From: Rossellomorea pakistanensis
GTDB taxonomy: Bacteria; Bacillota; Bacilli; Bacillales; Bacillaceae_B
Reading direction: 5' to 3'
Length of the DNA: 64,000 nucleotides
NCBI RefSeq assembly: GCF_016908495.1
Contig: NZ_JAFBDZ010000001.1
Location: 806,001-870,000, forward strand
Below, in pieces: positions 55,607 through 64,000 of the stretch. Numbering within the stretch: position 1 is the stretch's first letter; each line of letters begins with the position of its first letter. Below the pieces are notes generated by a model. That model worked only from the letters and a program-made list of their open reading frames with translations, had not been told where the DNA came from and did no database searches. Position numbers and translations under genes: made by a program.

Positions 55607-57085
55607 CTACAAAATAATCGCTATGAGCCCACCAGAGCCTTCATTTATAATTCTTTCTAATGTGTCCTTTAATTTATAGCGTGCATTTTCAGGCATTAGT
55701 GAGAGCTTTGCTTGAATTCCTTCTCTCACGATAGAACTTAAACTTCTACCAAAGATATCAGAATTCCATATAGATAATGGATCATCTTCAAAGTCCTGCA
55801 TTAAATACCTGACGAGTTCTTCACTTTGTTTTTCAGTACCAATAATTGGTTCAAATTTTGATTGGACATCCACTTTGATCATGTGAATAGATGGGGCAAC
55901 AGCTTTAAGGCTGACTCCAAATCGTGATCCCTGGCGAATGATCTCTGGTTCATCCAAACTCATGTCAGCTAATGAAGGTGCAGCAATTCCATACCCTGTT
56001 TGTTTCACCATTCTTAAGGCATCAGATATTTGGTCATATTCCGCCTTAGCATGAGCAAAATCCTGCATTAGCTCTAATAAATGATCTTTACCACGGATTT
56101 CAACACCAACGATCTCTTTTAACACTTCATCATAGAGTTCATCTGGTGCGTATAAATCAATTTCAGCAACACCTTGCCCCATATCAATGCCAGCTAACCC
56201 GGCTCTCTCAATATACTCCAAGTCACTGAACGTATGAACTACTCGGTCAACATCACGAAGACGTTTGATATCCTTCACCGTTTCTTTCACGGCCTCTTGA
56301 TAACTTTCACGTAACCAATGCTCTTCTTTCAAAACCATTACCCAGCTTGGAAGGTTCACATTTACTTCAAGCACAGGGAATTCAAAGAGTGCTTCTCTTA
56401 ATACACTAAGCACATCTGATTCCCGCATACTTTCCACACTCATAGCCAATACTGGAATATCGTATTTATCCTGTAGTTTTAATCTAAGATCTTCTGTTTC
56501 AGGTGCATATGGTCTTGCTGAGTTAATGACCATGATAAATGGTTTGCCAACTTCTTTAAGTTCTTCGATGACTCTTTCTTCTGCTTCTAAATAATCGCTT
56601 CTAGGAATTTCACCAATTGAACCATCTGTTGTTACGACTACCCCAATTGTAGAATGCTCCTGAATAACCTTACGCGTTCCAATCTCTGCCGCTTCATGAA
56701 AAGGAATTGGTTCTTCATACCAAGGTGTATTAATCATTCTAGGTCCATTTTCATCTTCGTACCCTTTGGCACCAGGGACCGTATAGCCGACACAATCTAC
56801 TAATCTAACATTTACTTCCAACCCCTCATCTACATGAACAGATACAGCTGAATTTGGAACAAACTTCGGTTCCGTTGTCATGATGGTTCTACCAGCTGCG
56901 CTCTGAGGTAGTTCATCCTGTGCACGCGCACGATCTGTTTCACTCGCAATGTTAGGAAGGACGACCAATTCCATAAACTTTTTTATGAAAGTGGATTTTC
57001 CTGTACGAACGGCTCCTACTACACCTAAATAAATATCTCCGCCAGTTCTTTCTGCAATATCTTTAAATAGATCTACTCTTTCCAA
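55607..57085 (-). CDS. spoIVA: Spore coat morphogenetic ATPase SpoIVA
   Basis: The 492-residue start at a TTG at 57085 has GGGAGG 7 bases upstream and gives exactly the B. subtilis length; a 512-residue frame to 57145 is not supported. The Walker A motif is VGAVRTGKST near residue 24; the GTPase-like domain (1-240) is followed by a middle domain and a C-terminal region needed for anchoring (EGIQAKLSLMPENARYKLK). SpoIVA polymerises on the forespore surface by ATP hydrolysis to form the coat basement layer. Confidence 0.97.
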   Translation of the reverse strand: MERVDLFKDIAERTGGDIYLGVVGAVRTGKSTFIKKFMELVVLPNIASETDRARAQDELPQSAAGRTIMTTEPKFVPNSAVSVHVDEGLEVNVRLVDCVGYTVPGAKGYEDENGPRMINTPWYEEPIPFHEAAEIGTRKVIQEHSTIGVVVTTDGSIGEIPRSDYLEAEERVIEELKEVGKPFIMVINSARPYAPETEDLRLKLQDKYDIPVLAMSVESMRESDVLSVLREALFEFPVLEVNVNLPSWVMVLKEEHWLRESYQEAVKETVKDIKRLRDVDRVVHTFSDLEYIERAGLAGIDMGQGVAEIDLYAPDELYDEVLKEIVGVEIRGKDHLLELMQDFAHAKAEYDQISDALRMVKQTGYGIAAPSLADMSLDEPEIIRQGSRFGVSLKAVAPSIHMIKVDVQSKFEPIIGTEKQSEELVRYLMQDFEDDPLSIWNSDIFGRSLSSIVREGIQAKLSLMPENARYKLKDTLERIINEGSGGLIAIIL

Positions 57086-57148
57086 GAGATTCCCTCCCAT
57101 CTTTATCTTCCAGGGATGTTTCATCCGGATATTATGTTTGGACATTAT

Positions 57149-57180
57149 ATGTTTATGACGTTGTCCTAATGACTTATGAC
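57149..57180 (-). promoter_or_regulatory. Candidate sigma-E promoter of spoIVA
   Basis: GTCATAA (57174-57180) and CATAAACAT (57149-57157) on the minus strand are 16 bp apart, resembling the sigma-E pattern. B. subtilis spoIVA uses sigma-E. The rest of the 348-bp gap to yphF shows only the yphF terminator. Confidence 0.35.
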
Positions 57181-57386
57181 TATTAATATGATTTTTTTAC
57201 CTCCTTATGACTAGAAATAGTAAATAGTATTTATGCTTTTAGGACATGATGGATTTATATTGCCTTTATGAATACATCTTCCTCTTTGTTTTAGCCTCAT
57301 TCTAAAATAAATTAATAAACAATATAAAATGATTTAAGGCACTTTTTAAAAAAGGAAAATCTGCTCCCTAGAGTTTTTGAAAGGAT

Positions 57387-57429
57387 AAAAAAACCCTTCC
57401 CCTACAATATATTTTGTAAGGGAAGGGTT
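57387..57429 (-). terminator. Terminator of yphF
   Basis: AACCCTTCCCTTACAA pairs with TTGTAGGGGAAGGGTT (one mismatch) and seven T follow on the minus strand. Confidence 0.93.
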
Positions 57430-57433
57430 ATGC

Positions 57434-58144
57434 CTACTTCATCAGAAAGACAGGTTCATTATTTTTATTAACTGTTATAGGGAGCGAATAGGCGGGAACA
57501 AATTCCGAATCTTTTACTAGGATGTTTCGGATGTCCTCTCCTTGCTCGGGCTTCAAATTTTCTTCTTTTATTTTTTGAAAAAGGTCTGGACGATAATCCA
57601 CATAAATATTCCCATCACCTGAAATTAAAAGGGGGAGATTATTATTTGTATATGGACTCATTACATACGGTTCTTCTTTATAGCCAATTTCTTTATAATT
57701 CAATGTATAAACATTTTTTGATATTTCTTCTTTAAATGGTGGGTAGCCCTGTGCTTTAATTCTAATTTTAATCTCTCTTATTTTTTCAGCCATTCTTAGA
57801 TCAAATAGCTTTACGGTCGGATTTTCTTCAACGTCAATTAATACGTACTGAAAAATACCTCCATTCTCAAATGCGTTCCCTGGAATTTCAGCCGTGTATT
57901 GTGGTACGATTTTTTTGAAATCTATCGGGTACTTTCGATATATTGGGGTACTTTCATCTCTTGTTTTAATTGGTAAAATCCCACCCTCAGCTTTTTGAAA
58001 TTGCTCTACAGCTGTCTGAACAGTCAGTAATTGGTCCTTATATGGAACCTGATTCTGGGTCCGATTCTCTTCTGGATATAAACATCCTGATAATAAGGAT
58101 GCTGTTAGACATAGAAGCAGAGCGTTTAAAAGCTTTTTTTTCAT
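57434..58144 (-). CDS. yphF: YphF lipoprotein
   Basis: A 236-residue protein with a type II signal peptide: a basic start, a hydrophobic stretch, and lipobox LLSGC with the lipid-bearing Cys at residue 21. The mature part begins with a stretch like PEENRTQNQVPYKD and has many beta-type blocks (YPPFKEEISKNVYTLNYKEI). YphF proteins are induced in sporulation in B. subtilis. Function unknown. A strong terminator follows. Confidence 0.88.
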   Translation of the reverse strand: MKKKLLNALLLCLTASLLSGCLYPEENRTQNQVPYKDQLLTVQTAVEQFQKAEGGILPIKTRDESTPIYRKYPIDFKKIVPQYTAEIPGNAFENGGIFQYVLIDVEENPTVKLFDLRMAEKIREIKIRIKAQGYPPFKEEISKNVYTLNYKEIGYKEEPYVMSPYTNNNLPLLISGDGNIYVDYRPDLFQKIKEENLKPEQGEDIRNILVKDSEFVPAYSLPITVNKNNEPVFLMK

Positions 58145-58168
58145 CGTTATACTCCCTTCTCTTCTACG

Positions 58169-58366
58169 CTAATTTGTCGGTCCACTTAATACAATGTAGA
58201 CCATTGTTAATCCCCCTGCGATCATCATAATATAAGCAATTAACGCCGTAATGAAGCGGAGAACTCCTTTTTTCAATTTATATCTGCTTAAATATATGGT
58301 TATAATGGCTAGAAACATAAAGCCCATGGAAGCAAATGATATCCACATTTTCATCATAGATGTCAT
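58169..58366 (-). CDS. yphE: YphE small membrane protein (DUF2768)
   Basis: A 65-residue protein with two membrane segments (residues 8-26, MWISFASMGFMFLAIITIYL, and 38-60, TALIAYIMMIAGGLTMVYIV) joined by a basic loop (RYKLKKG). Position next to yphF and gpsA and size match YphE. Function unknown. The gene starts 24 bp before yphF in the transcription direction, so the two are likely one operon. Confidence 0.85.
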   Translation of the reverse strand: MTSMMKMWISFASMGFMFLAIITIYLSRYKLKKGVLRFITALIAYIMMIAGGLTMVYIVLSGPTN

Positions 58367-58490
58367 TTATCTTTTCCTCCTCAATATTGGTCGAATGTAT
58401 TATATCATAACGTTTTCAAGTTTAGAGAAATTCTAATAGATTGTCCACAAATTGTTCATCCCAGCAATCAAGTAAGACCATAAAAAGAAG

Positions 58491-58578
58491 CCGACATAAT
58501 AAAGAGGTTCAATTTCCTTCTTCATAAGAAACAGAATCGTTTCTTTGAACAATACTAACCCTCTTAAGTCAGCTTCTT
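58491..58578 (-). terminator. Long hairpin with U-tract downstream of gpsA
   Basis: AAGAAGCTGAC...AAGAGGGTT pairs imperfectly with AACCTCTT...GTCGGCTTCTT across about 45 bases that include a smaller AGAAAC/GTTTCT stem. TTTTTAT follows on the minus strand, so it can act as a terminator for gpsA. It is the only feature I see in the 413-bp gap between gpsA and yphE. Confidence 0.55.
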
Positions 58579-58779
58579 AATACAGTACAGTGACCTACCC
58601 AACCCAAGTTTTAAGCTGTTTATCTCAACACATTTTATGCGAGTGTTCATCCCTCTGTATCCTCGAAATGCCTAAAAAAGGTCATTAATCTTAAATCTTT
58701 CGGAAAAGTGGAATCCATTTGATTAGATCTTGCGCAAAACCCTACTAGTTAAACCGAATGATCTATTACATTCATAATA

Positions 58780-59826
58780 TTATACCTTTTTTTCTAAAAT
58801 ATTGAATAAATCCTCCATCTCTTGGGTTTTCACACGAGCCATTAATAAATCAACCGCTTCTTTAGCCTCAACATTACTAAATAGTACAGCGTATAAGGCT
58901 TCTGTAATCGGCATTTTCACTTCGTATTTTTTAGCAAGCTGATAGGCTGCTTTCGTCGTTCTAACACCTTCTACAACCATACCCATGCTTTCTAATACTT
59001 CCTCAAGCTTATGGCCCTTTCCTAGCATGTTTCCTGCACGCCAGTTACGTGAATGAACGCTGGTACAAGTAACAATCAAATCGCCTATTCCTGTTAATCC
59101 TGAAAAAGTTAACGGGTTTGCTCCCATTTTAGTTCCTAAACGTGCAATTTCAGCTAATCCTCTTGTAATCAAGGCTGCTTTTGCATTATCACCATATCCA
59201 AGACCATCCGTGATACCTGCTGCTAAGGCAATAATGTTTTTAAGAGCTCCACCGATTTCTACTCCAATCGTATCTGGGTTTGTATACACCCGAAAATGTT
59301 GATTCATAAACAGATCTTGGACTAATTCGGCTGCTTTCATATTTTTTGAGCTTACCGTAACGGTAGTAGGATGCCTTAGGCTAACTTCTTCTGCATGACT
59401 CGGTCCAGAAAGGACAACAACGTCTTTTTTTCTTTCATTTCCAAGCTCTTCTTCAATCATTTCAGTAATTCTTAAATGCGTATCCGGCTCAATCCCCTTA
59501 CTTACATGAACTATTGTAGAAGGGATACATTCAATTTGAATGATTTGCTTTAGAACTTCTCTTATTGCTTTAGTAGGGACGGCTAAAATCATCACATCTA
59601 TCCCTGCTAAAGCACTTTTCAAGTGGGTATACCCAATGATATTTTGAGGAAGAATCACATTTTTTAAGTATTTTTCATTTGTATGGTTTTCATTTATTTC
59701 TTTGATTTGCTCGTTTTTATGTCCCCATAATCTAACTCTTTTATCATTGTCTGCTAAAACCATTGCAAGGGCAGTTCCCCAGCTTCCTGCACCAATAACG
59801 GCTACTTCATTCATTTGTTTGTCCAA
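58780..59826 (-). CDS. gpsA: Glycerol-3-phosphate dehydrogenase (NAD(P)+)
   Basis: The TTG at 59826 has AGGTGA 6 bases upstream; a GTG three codons before and an ATG four codons after are alternatives, so the exact N-terminus is unsure (345-351 residues). NAD(P)-binding [61 protein letters not shown], and [13 protein letters not shown] are family hallmarks. It supplies sn-glycerol 3-phosphate for phospholipids. Confidence 0.96.
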   Translation of the reverse strand: MDKQMNEVAVIGAGSWGTALAMVLADNDKRVRLWGHKNEQIKEINENHTNEKYLKNVILPQNIIGYTHLKSALAGIDVMILAVPTKAIREVLKQIIQIECIPSTIVHVSKGIEPDTHLRITEMIEEELGNERKKDVVVLSGPSHAEEVSLRHPTTVTVSSKNMKAAELVQDLFMNQHFRVYTNPDTIGVEIGGALKNIIALAAGITDGLGYGDNAKAALITRGLAEIARLGTKMGANPLTFSGLTGIGDLIVTCTSVHSRNWRAGNMLGKGHKLEEVLESMGMVVEGVRTTKAAYQLAKKYEVKMPITEALYAVLFSNVEAKEAVDLLMARVKTQEMEDLFNILEKKV

Positions 59827-59849
59827 ATTATTCACCTACTTTATGAATT

Positions 59850-61160
59850 TTACTTTCTTGCACGTGCTAAAATTCGAATTGGTGTTCCCACAAACCCAAA
59901 TGCTTCTCTGATTCGATTTTCAAGAAATCTTTCGTATGAAAAATGCATTAGTTCAGGTTCATTTACGAAAACAACAAATGTCGGTGGTTTTACCGCAACT
60001 TGAGTTGCATAATAGATTCTTAATCGTTTACCGTTATCGGTTGGAGTCGGATTCATCGCTACTGCATCCATTATCACTTCATTTAATATACTTGATTGAA
60101 CGCGTAATGCATGATTTTCACTAGCAGTATTTATGACAGGAATTAATGTATGAACTCTTTTCTTTGTTTTTGCCGAAAGAAAGACAATCGGTGCATAATC
60201 CAAGAATTGAAAATGATCCCTTACCTTTTCTTCGAAGTTCTTCATCGTTTTCTCATCTTTCTCAACGGCATCCCATTTATTAATAACGATGACAACCGCT
60301 CTTCCTGCCTCATGTGCATATCCAGCGATTTTTTTATCTTGTTCTCTTATACCTTCTTCAGCATTTAAAACTACTAGAACTACGTCTGATCTTTCAATCG
60401 CCCTCAGCGCTCTTAAAACACTATACTTTTCTGTCGTTTCATAAACTTTACCTTTTTTTCTCATTCCTGCTGTATCGATAATCACATATTCTTGATCTTG
60501 ATAAGTATAAGATGAATCAATGGCATCTCTAGTTGTTCCTGCGACATCACTAACGATAACACGATCTTCTCCTAATAATGCGTTTACAAGTGAGGATTTA
60601 CCGACATTTGGCCGTCCGATAAGAGAGAATTTGATAACATCTTCAGCGTATTGTTCTTCCGTCTCCTTTTTAAAGCTCTTTGCGACGGCATCCAACATAT
60701 CCCCCAATCCTAAACCATGTGAACCTGAGATAGGGTAGGGGTCCCCAAAGCCTAAGGAATAAAATTCATAAACCTGTTCTCTCATTTCGGGGTTATCGAT
60801 TTTATTTACAGCGAGGACGACAGGTTTTTTGGATCGATATAATATTTTGGCTACGATTTCATCTGCGGTCGTTACACCTTCTCGACCATTTGTCAAAAAT
60901 ATAATAACATCTGCCTCGTCAATCGCAATTTCTGCCTGTTGACGAATCTGCTCTAGAAATGGTTCATCACCAATCTCAATTCCTCCGGTATCAATAATAT
61001 TAAAGTCATGTGTTAACCATTCAGCAGAGCTGTATATTCGGTCTCTCGTTACTCCTGGAACATCTTCAACGATTGAAATTCTTTCTCCAACAATTCGATT
61101 AAAGATGGTCGATTTCCCTACATTCGGCCTCCCGACAATTGCAACAACTGGTTTTGTCAT
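59850..61160 (-). CDS. der: Ribosome assembly GTPase Der (EngA)
   Basis: A 436-residue protein with two GTPase domains in tandem: GRPNVGKST with DTGG and NKID (residues 1-160), and GRPNVGKSS with DTAG and NKWD (about 175-345). A KH-like domain (350-436, [17 protein letters not shown]) binds the ribosome. Der is essential for 50S assembly. It is 23 bp before gpsA in the transcription direction, so they are one operon, as in B. subtilis. Confidence 0.97.
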   Translation of the reverse strand: MTKPVVAIVGRPNVGKSTIFNRIVGERISIVEDVPGVTRDRIYSSAEWLTHDFNIIDTGGIEIGDEPFLEQIRQQAEIAIDEADVIIFLTNGREGVTTADEIVAKILYRSKKPVVLAVNKIDNPEMREQVYEFYSLGFGDPYPISGSHGLGLGDMLDAVAKSFKKETEEQYAEDVIKFSLIGRPNVGKSSLVNALLGEDRVIVSDVAGTTRDAIDSSYTYQDQEYVIIDTAGMRKKGKVYETTEKYSVLRALRAIERSDVVLVVLNAEEGIREQDKKIAGYAHEAGRAVVIVINKWDAVEKDEKTMKNFEEKVRDHFQFLDYAPIVFLSAKTKKRVHTLIPVINTASENHALRVQSSILNEVIMDAVAMNPTPTDNGKRLRIYYATQVAVKPPTFVVFVNEPELMHFSYERFLENRIREAFGFVGTPIRILARARK

Positions 61161-61267
61161 TATTTACACCCTTTCAATGATCCCTAACAATATCTTGCTT
61201 TTCATCAATTTTATATTTGACTTTTCTTACATCCTTAAAGAAATTATACCAATAAAGTTAAAAATTC

Positions 61268-61315
61268 AATAATAAGGACTGACCCTTTAAGGTATATCAC
61301 CTAATGGGTCAGTCC
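61268..61315 (-). terminator. Terminator after the YIEGIA genes
   Basis: A perfect 10-bp stem GGACTGACCC / GGGTCAGTCC with a 20-base loop, and TTATTATTG on the minus strand. It is about 45 bp past the stop at 61358. Confidence 0.75.
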
Positions 61316-61357
61316 CCCTAACTTTGTTATTTTATCAGTTAACAAACATTCTAGCAA

Positions 61358-61549
61358 TCAGTGTTTTACGATTACAAATAACCCTTCATCAAGTTCATGG
61401 GCAATCCCATCTAAAATTGCCTCTAAATTTGCTGCGATTTTTTCTAGCTCTGCTTGAGTTTTACAATAAAAAACTGTTGTCCCGCTAGGGACCTTTTCAG
61501 GATGAGTGGTGAGGGCTGCTAAAATATACTTCTCTAATTTCACACTCAT
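61358..61549 (-). CDS. Capping complex subunit for YIEGIA, small protein
   Basis: A 63-residue protein (MSVKLEKYILAALTTHPEKV, TVFYCKTQAELEKIAANLEAIL, ELDEGLFVIVKH) that follows directly on the YIEGIA gene, with a 4-bp start/stop overlap. Its pattern fits the family annotated as the capping complex subunit for YIEGIA. No activity is known. The gene overlap implies a complex with its neighbour. Confidence 0.78.
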   Translation of the reverse strand: MSVKLEKYILAALTTHPEKVPSGTTVFYCKTQAELEKIAANLEAILDGIAHELDEGLFVIVKH

Positions 61550-62442
61550 TTCAACATTCTTCCCTTCTTATTCGCAGTAGCTTCTGTTGGCATTCTAATC
61601 GCATTTTCTAATGTTGGCACTTGCCCGATGGCAGCAATGGCTTTTTTAATATCTTTTTCTTGAGGTAAAACAAAAATGCCAATTCTGCCATCATCCAAAT
61701 CTCTTTTCGCTAATGGGGTTAGTGCAGGAGTACCTGAATCTTTATAAATCCCTAATGAAGTAGAGACATCATGTAAGATTGCTTGTCTCTGACCAAGATT
61801 TGAGATTGTTGATCGTGAATCAAACGACTTTGGTTCTAAAATAAACCCCATTCCATATTTTAAAATTTCCTCCTGCCTGACCTTTAAACCAATATTCATG
61901 ATATAGATATTCCCCACATACAACCCAGGACCTTCAAAATGTGGCTCGACATACTCGATATGGACAATATCTTTTAACTTGCCACCTGCCATTAAAATAT
62001 GCGAAATGACCATGGCAATACCTCCGATAATCAAAGCGGCATAAAAATTTAAAACAATATAGCTAAGAGTGGTTAATAACGAAGTAAAAATGACTAGGTA
62101 GTTTCGACTCTCAAATGCAACAGCTATTCCCTCAATATACGTTGCTCCACGTGGTACAAGCTCATACCCGTCTACTTGTGTAAGGGTTTCTCTCTCCATA
62201 TTTCTAACATCCCTGAATTGAGAGGCTGCAACCGTTAAAAAAGTAATCGCTGTAAAGTTTTGCTCCAACAACGCCGGGACTGCAATGGTTCCAAGTCCAG
62301 CTGCTATAAAACCTAAAGCAATATGAATGATTTTTCCATGTAAATACGTTGGGTATTGTCGATAATCAGTCCTCAACATATAAAGCCTTGTAATCGTCCC
62401 CAAAATAACTCCAAAAATCACTGGGTATACATATTCATTCAT
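61546..62442 (-). CDS. yphB: YIEGIA family membrane protein
   Basis: A 298-residue protein that contains the naming motif literally: ATYIEGIAVAFES near residue 105. There are about five to six membrane segments in the first 160 residues (VYPVIFGVILGTITRLYM, IIHIALGFIAAGLGTIAVPA, and others), then a soluble domain (about 160-295). It overlaps the start of the small partner gene and the end of yphA. The family occurs in spore-formers; function is not known to me. The yphB assignment is by position. Confidence 0.85.
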   Translation of the reverse strand: MNEYVYPVIFGVILGTITRLYMLRTDYRQYPTYLHGKIIHIALGFIAAGLGTIAVPALLEQNFTAITFLTVAASQFRDVRNMERETLTQVDGYELVPRGATYIEGIAVAFESRNYLVIFTSLLTTLSYIVLNFYAALIIGGIAMVISHILMAGGKLKDIVHIEYVEPHFEGPGLYVGNIYIMNIGLKVRQEEILKYGMGFILEPKSFDSRSTISNLGQRQAILHDVSTSLGIYKDSGTPALTPLAKRDLDDGRIGIFVLPQEKDIKKAIAAIGQVPTLENAIRMPTEATANKKGRMLK

Positions 62443-63053
62443 AGGTGATTGACTGCTCCTTTTTTGTTCGGTAATTTTTGTGAAGCAATGGACGAAGCGA
62501 ATTGTATTAGCCCAATAGATAAGAATGCAAGCATTGATAAGGAAAGGAAATCTAAATAATTCCTTGACCCGGTCGTAAATGGCAATCCGTTTTTATGATA
62601 GATAATGGCTAAAAATACCTCACCCATAGTAGTTCCCATTACAACCAATATCATTCTTTTTGAAGATGAAATGGAGTTGGTATAGAGTAAAAAGCTGAGT
62701 AATAACATACAAACCACACATAACCAACTCTTTTCAATCACTACCCAAACTGGATCGTAAAAAGCAAACATATGAAAGCCAGCGTAAGAAGTCCCTACTA
62801 TAAATGAGCACACAATTAAATAAAGTTTTTCTCTTAAATCAAATTGATGAATCATATAAAAGCAAATTATGATATGAAGGAATAAGGACAAATGAACAGA
62901 ATATACATCAACACGTACTCCAAATGGAAATACTATAATAAGAAGTAATGCAAACAACGCTATTTTTGTTCGGTTTAGATGATTCCTATTTAAGAGAAAC
63001 GTTGAATAAATCCACACTCCCCATAAAAACCACAAATAAATCATTCCCGCCAT
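62439..63053 (-). CDS. yphA: YphA-like integral membrane protein
   Basis: A 204-residue hydrophobic protein with about six membrane segments (IYLWFLWGVWIYSTFLL, IALFALLLIIVFPFG, LHIIICFYMIHQF, LIVCSFIVGTSYAGFHMF, LCVVCMLLLSFLLYT, and a C-terminal LDFLSLSMLAFLSIGLIQ). GGGAGGTG lies before the ATG at 63053. It matches YphA in size and place, just upstream of the YIEGIA gene, with a 4-bp overlap. The three genes form one operon. Function unknown. Confidence 0.85.
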   Translation of the reverse strand: MAGMIYLWFLWGVWIYSTFLLNRNHLNRTKIALFALLLIIVFPFGVRVDVYSVHLSLFLHIIICFYMIHQFDLREKLYLIVCSFIVGTSYAGFHMFAFYDPVWVVIEKSWLCVVCMLLLSFLLYTNSISSSKRMILVVMGTTMGEVFLAIIYHKNGLPFTTGSRNYLDFLSLSMLAFLSIGLIQFASSIASQKLPNKKGAVNHL

Positions 63054-63154
63054 TCCTACACCTCCCTTATTCTACATTATGGAAAAAGTTGATGCATTCC
63101 ATTCATGTATAAGGTGAAATAATGGTGAAAAAGTATAATAAGGAGGTGGTTTTA

Positions 63155-63289
63155 ATGGGAAAAGACCGTCAGGAGAAAAAATTGCGTAAAAGTGAGAGAG
63201 TCGAATCTGATAGAGATCAAGCGCTTCATCATGGTGGGGCAACAAAGCTTCAAGGACCAGAAGAAGCAAGAGCACAACAACGCCCTTAA
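63155..63289 (+). CDS. ypzI: YpzI family small protein
   Basis: A 44-codon frame with AAGGAGGTG upstream. The product (MGKDRQEKKLRKSERVESDR, ALHHGGATKLQGPEEA) is highly charged and matches the YpzI family from start to end. It is divergent from yphA and ends before a terminator shared with fni. Function unknown; the composition suggests a spore-associated or nucleic acid-binding peptide, but that is a guess. Confidence 0.88.
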   Translation: MGKDRQEKKLRKSERVESDRDQALHHGGATKLQGPEEARAQQRP

Positions 63290-63414
63290 TTTGAACAGGG
63301 ATAGGATATTAGAATAATGAGAATTACAAATTCATGCAAGAAAATAGGTAGATAAAGGGGAAATTTAAAATTCTCTGCATTACATCATATAATTTCCATA
63401 TCTTTACCATTGGC

Positions 63415-63453
63415 AAAAAGAGACTGCCACTCTTAAGTGGCAGCCTCTTTTTT
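63415..63453. terminator. Bidirectional terminator for ypzI and fni
   Basis: AAAAAGAGACTGCCACT pairs with AGTGGCAGCCTCTTTTT (one mismatch) around a 4-base loop, with runs of A and T at its ends. Confidence 0.92.
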
Positions 63454-63454
63454 A

Positions 63455-64000
63455 CTACGAATGATTTATTTCGCTAAATCGTTCAGGGTTTAGTCCCCTT
63501 ACATGTAACCAATGATATAGTTCACCGGATAACACCATTGGTACGTTTCCCATTTCTTGCAGCGATTTTTTTCCTAATGCACATAATAGGTATTTTAAAT
63601 CTTCGTGTATTTCTTTTACTTCATGGATCGTCTTTTCTAATCCGTCTTTTTGTAAACATTTCAATACATAACCAGCCATCCCTGCTCCAGCAGCCCCTAG
63701 CGCAAAGGATTTTATGATATCTAAACTATTTTGAATCCCACCTGAAGCTACTATCGGAGTATGCGGCGCAACAGATTTAGCTTCAACAATCGAAGCTGCT
63801 GTTGGAATTCCCCAATTATCAAAGTAGCTAAGCATCCTACTCCTACGTTTATTCTCAATTTTTGCGAAGTTTGTACCTCCGAATCCGCCGATATCGATGG
63901 CTCCTAGATTTACTTGTGAAAGCAATTTAACCGCTTCTGCACTCATTCCAAAACCAGTTTCTTTCACAATAACTGGAACACTGACACTCTCTGTTATCAT
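63455..64000 (-). CDS. fni: Type 2 isopentenyl-diphosphate delta-isomerase, 5' end cut by window edge
   Basis: The frame is open from 64000 to a stop at 63455 (181 codons), with the N-terminal part outside the window. It matches the FMN-dependent enzyme: VPVIVKETGFGMS, GAIDIGGFGGTNFAKIENKR, PIVASGGIQNSLDIIKSFALGA. It converts IPP to DMAPP to feed prenyl diphosphate synthases such as hepS/hepT in this window. Only the C-terminal half is visible, but the motifs are clear. Named ypgA in B. subtilis. Confidence 0.95.
   Translation of the reverse strand: MITESVSVPVIVKETGFGMSAEAVKLLSQVNLGAIDIGGFGGTNFAKIENKRRSRMLSYFDNWGIPTAASIVEAKSVAPHTPIVASGGIQNSLDIIKSFALGAAGAGMAGYVLKCLQKDGLEKTIHEVKEIHEDLKYLLCALGKKSLQEMGNVPMVLSGELYHWLHVRGLNPERFSEINHS

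Noticed and set aside
57085..57145. N-terminal extension of SpoIVA by 20 codons
   Set aside because: The TTG at 57085 has a good ribosome-binding site and restores the known 492-residue length; the extension overlaps that site and the promoter.
1..64000. Prophage, insertion sequence, defence island or biosynthetic cluster
   Set aside because: No integrase, transposase, restriction, toxin-antitoxin or large synthetase genes were seen; gene order is that of the conserved Bacillus chromosome.

Overview
The window is a stretch of core chromosome from a low-GC, spore-forming Firmicute of the family Bacillaceae. The evidence is the presence of spore genes (spoIVA, a cotD-like coat gene, a YppG-like coat gene, the small acid-soluble protein gene sspM, ypjB), bacillithiol genes, a type B RNase P RNA, and a gene order that follows the Bacillus subtilis ypsC-to-fni region almost gene for gene. 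I cannot fix the genus. No prophage, CRISPR array, rRNA or tRNA gene or complete insertion sequence was seen, and nothing looks like a new multi-gene system. The points of interest are in intergenic repeats, a rewired tryptophan locus, and a few lineage-specific or degenerate proteins.

Layout. 1-2700: 3' part of ypsC, rnpB, gpsB, ypsA and cotD. 2700-6620: a small membrane ORF and the mitomycin-repair pair mrfB/mrfA (yprB/yprA). 6800-8250: a lineage-specific alpha/beta hydrolase and a divergent Hsp20-type protein. 8380-11720: yppG, yppF, yppE, a Bacillaceae intergenic repeat, a coiled-coil protein, sspM and yppC. 11830-15165: recU-ponA on the plus strand. 15200-18630: ypoC, nth, dnaD, asnS. 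18730-24590: aspB, ypmB, ypmA, a degenerate metallo-beta-lactamase-like secreted protein, dinG. 24940-28290: panD, panC, panB (pantothenate) and birA. 28270-32900: cca, bshA, bshB1, mgsA, dapB, ypjD, tightly packed and probably one operon. 33100-36250: ypjC, a YugP-type zinc peptidase, ypjB, ypjA. 36400-38430: qcrABC, the menaquinol:cytochrome c reductase. 38580-42280: ypiF, ypiB, ypiA and an amidohydrolase-like protein. 42420-48640: the aroC-aroB-aroH-hisC-tyrA-aroA supraoperon, which lacks the trp genes found between aroH and hisC in B. subtilis. 48920-54330: cheR, ndk, hepT-menG-hepS (menaquinone side chain and ring methylation), mtrB (TRAP), folE. 54520-57090: hbs, a 52-bp tandem repeat array, spoIVA. 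57430-64000: yphF, yphE, gpsA, der, the YIEGIA membrane module, yphA, ypzI, and the 3' part of the type 2 isopentenyl diphosphate isomerase gene.

Nearly all genes lie on the minus strand. The plus-strand exceptions are the hsp20-like gene, yppF, sspM, recU-ponA, ypjC and ypzI. Several gene starts are non-ATG and were chosen by ribosome-binding site: TTG for spoIVA, nth, bshB1 and probably birA and gpsA; GTG for panB, panC, aroB and ypjC. The biosynthetic genes link together: chorismate synthesis feeds tyrosine/phenylalanine here and menaquinone; hepS/hepT/menG make the menaquinone used by the qcr complex; folE starts folate synthesis; gpsA supplies phospholipid glycerol phosphate.
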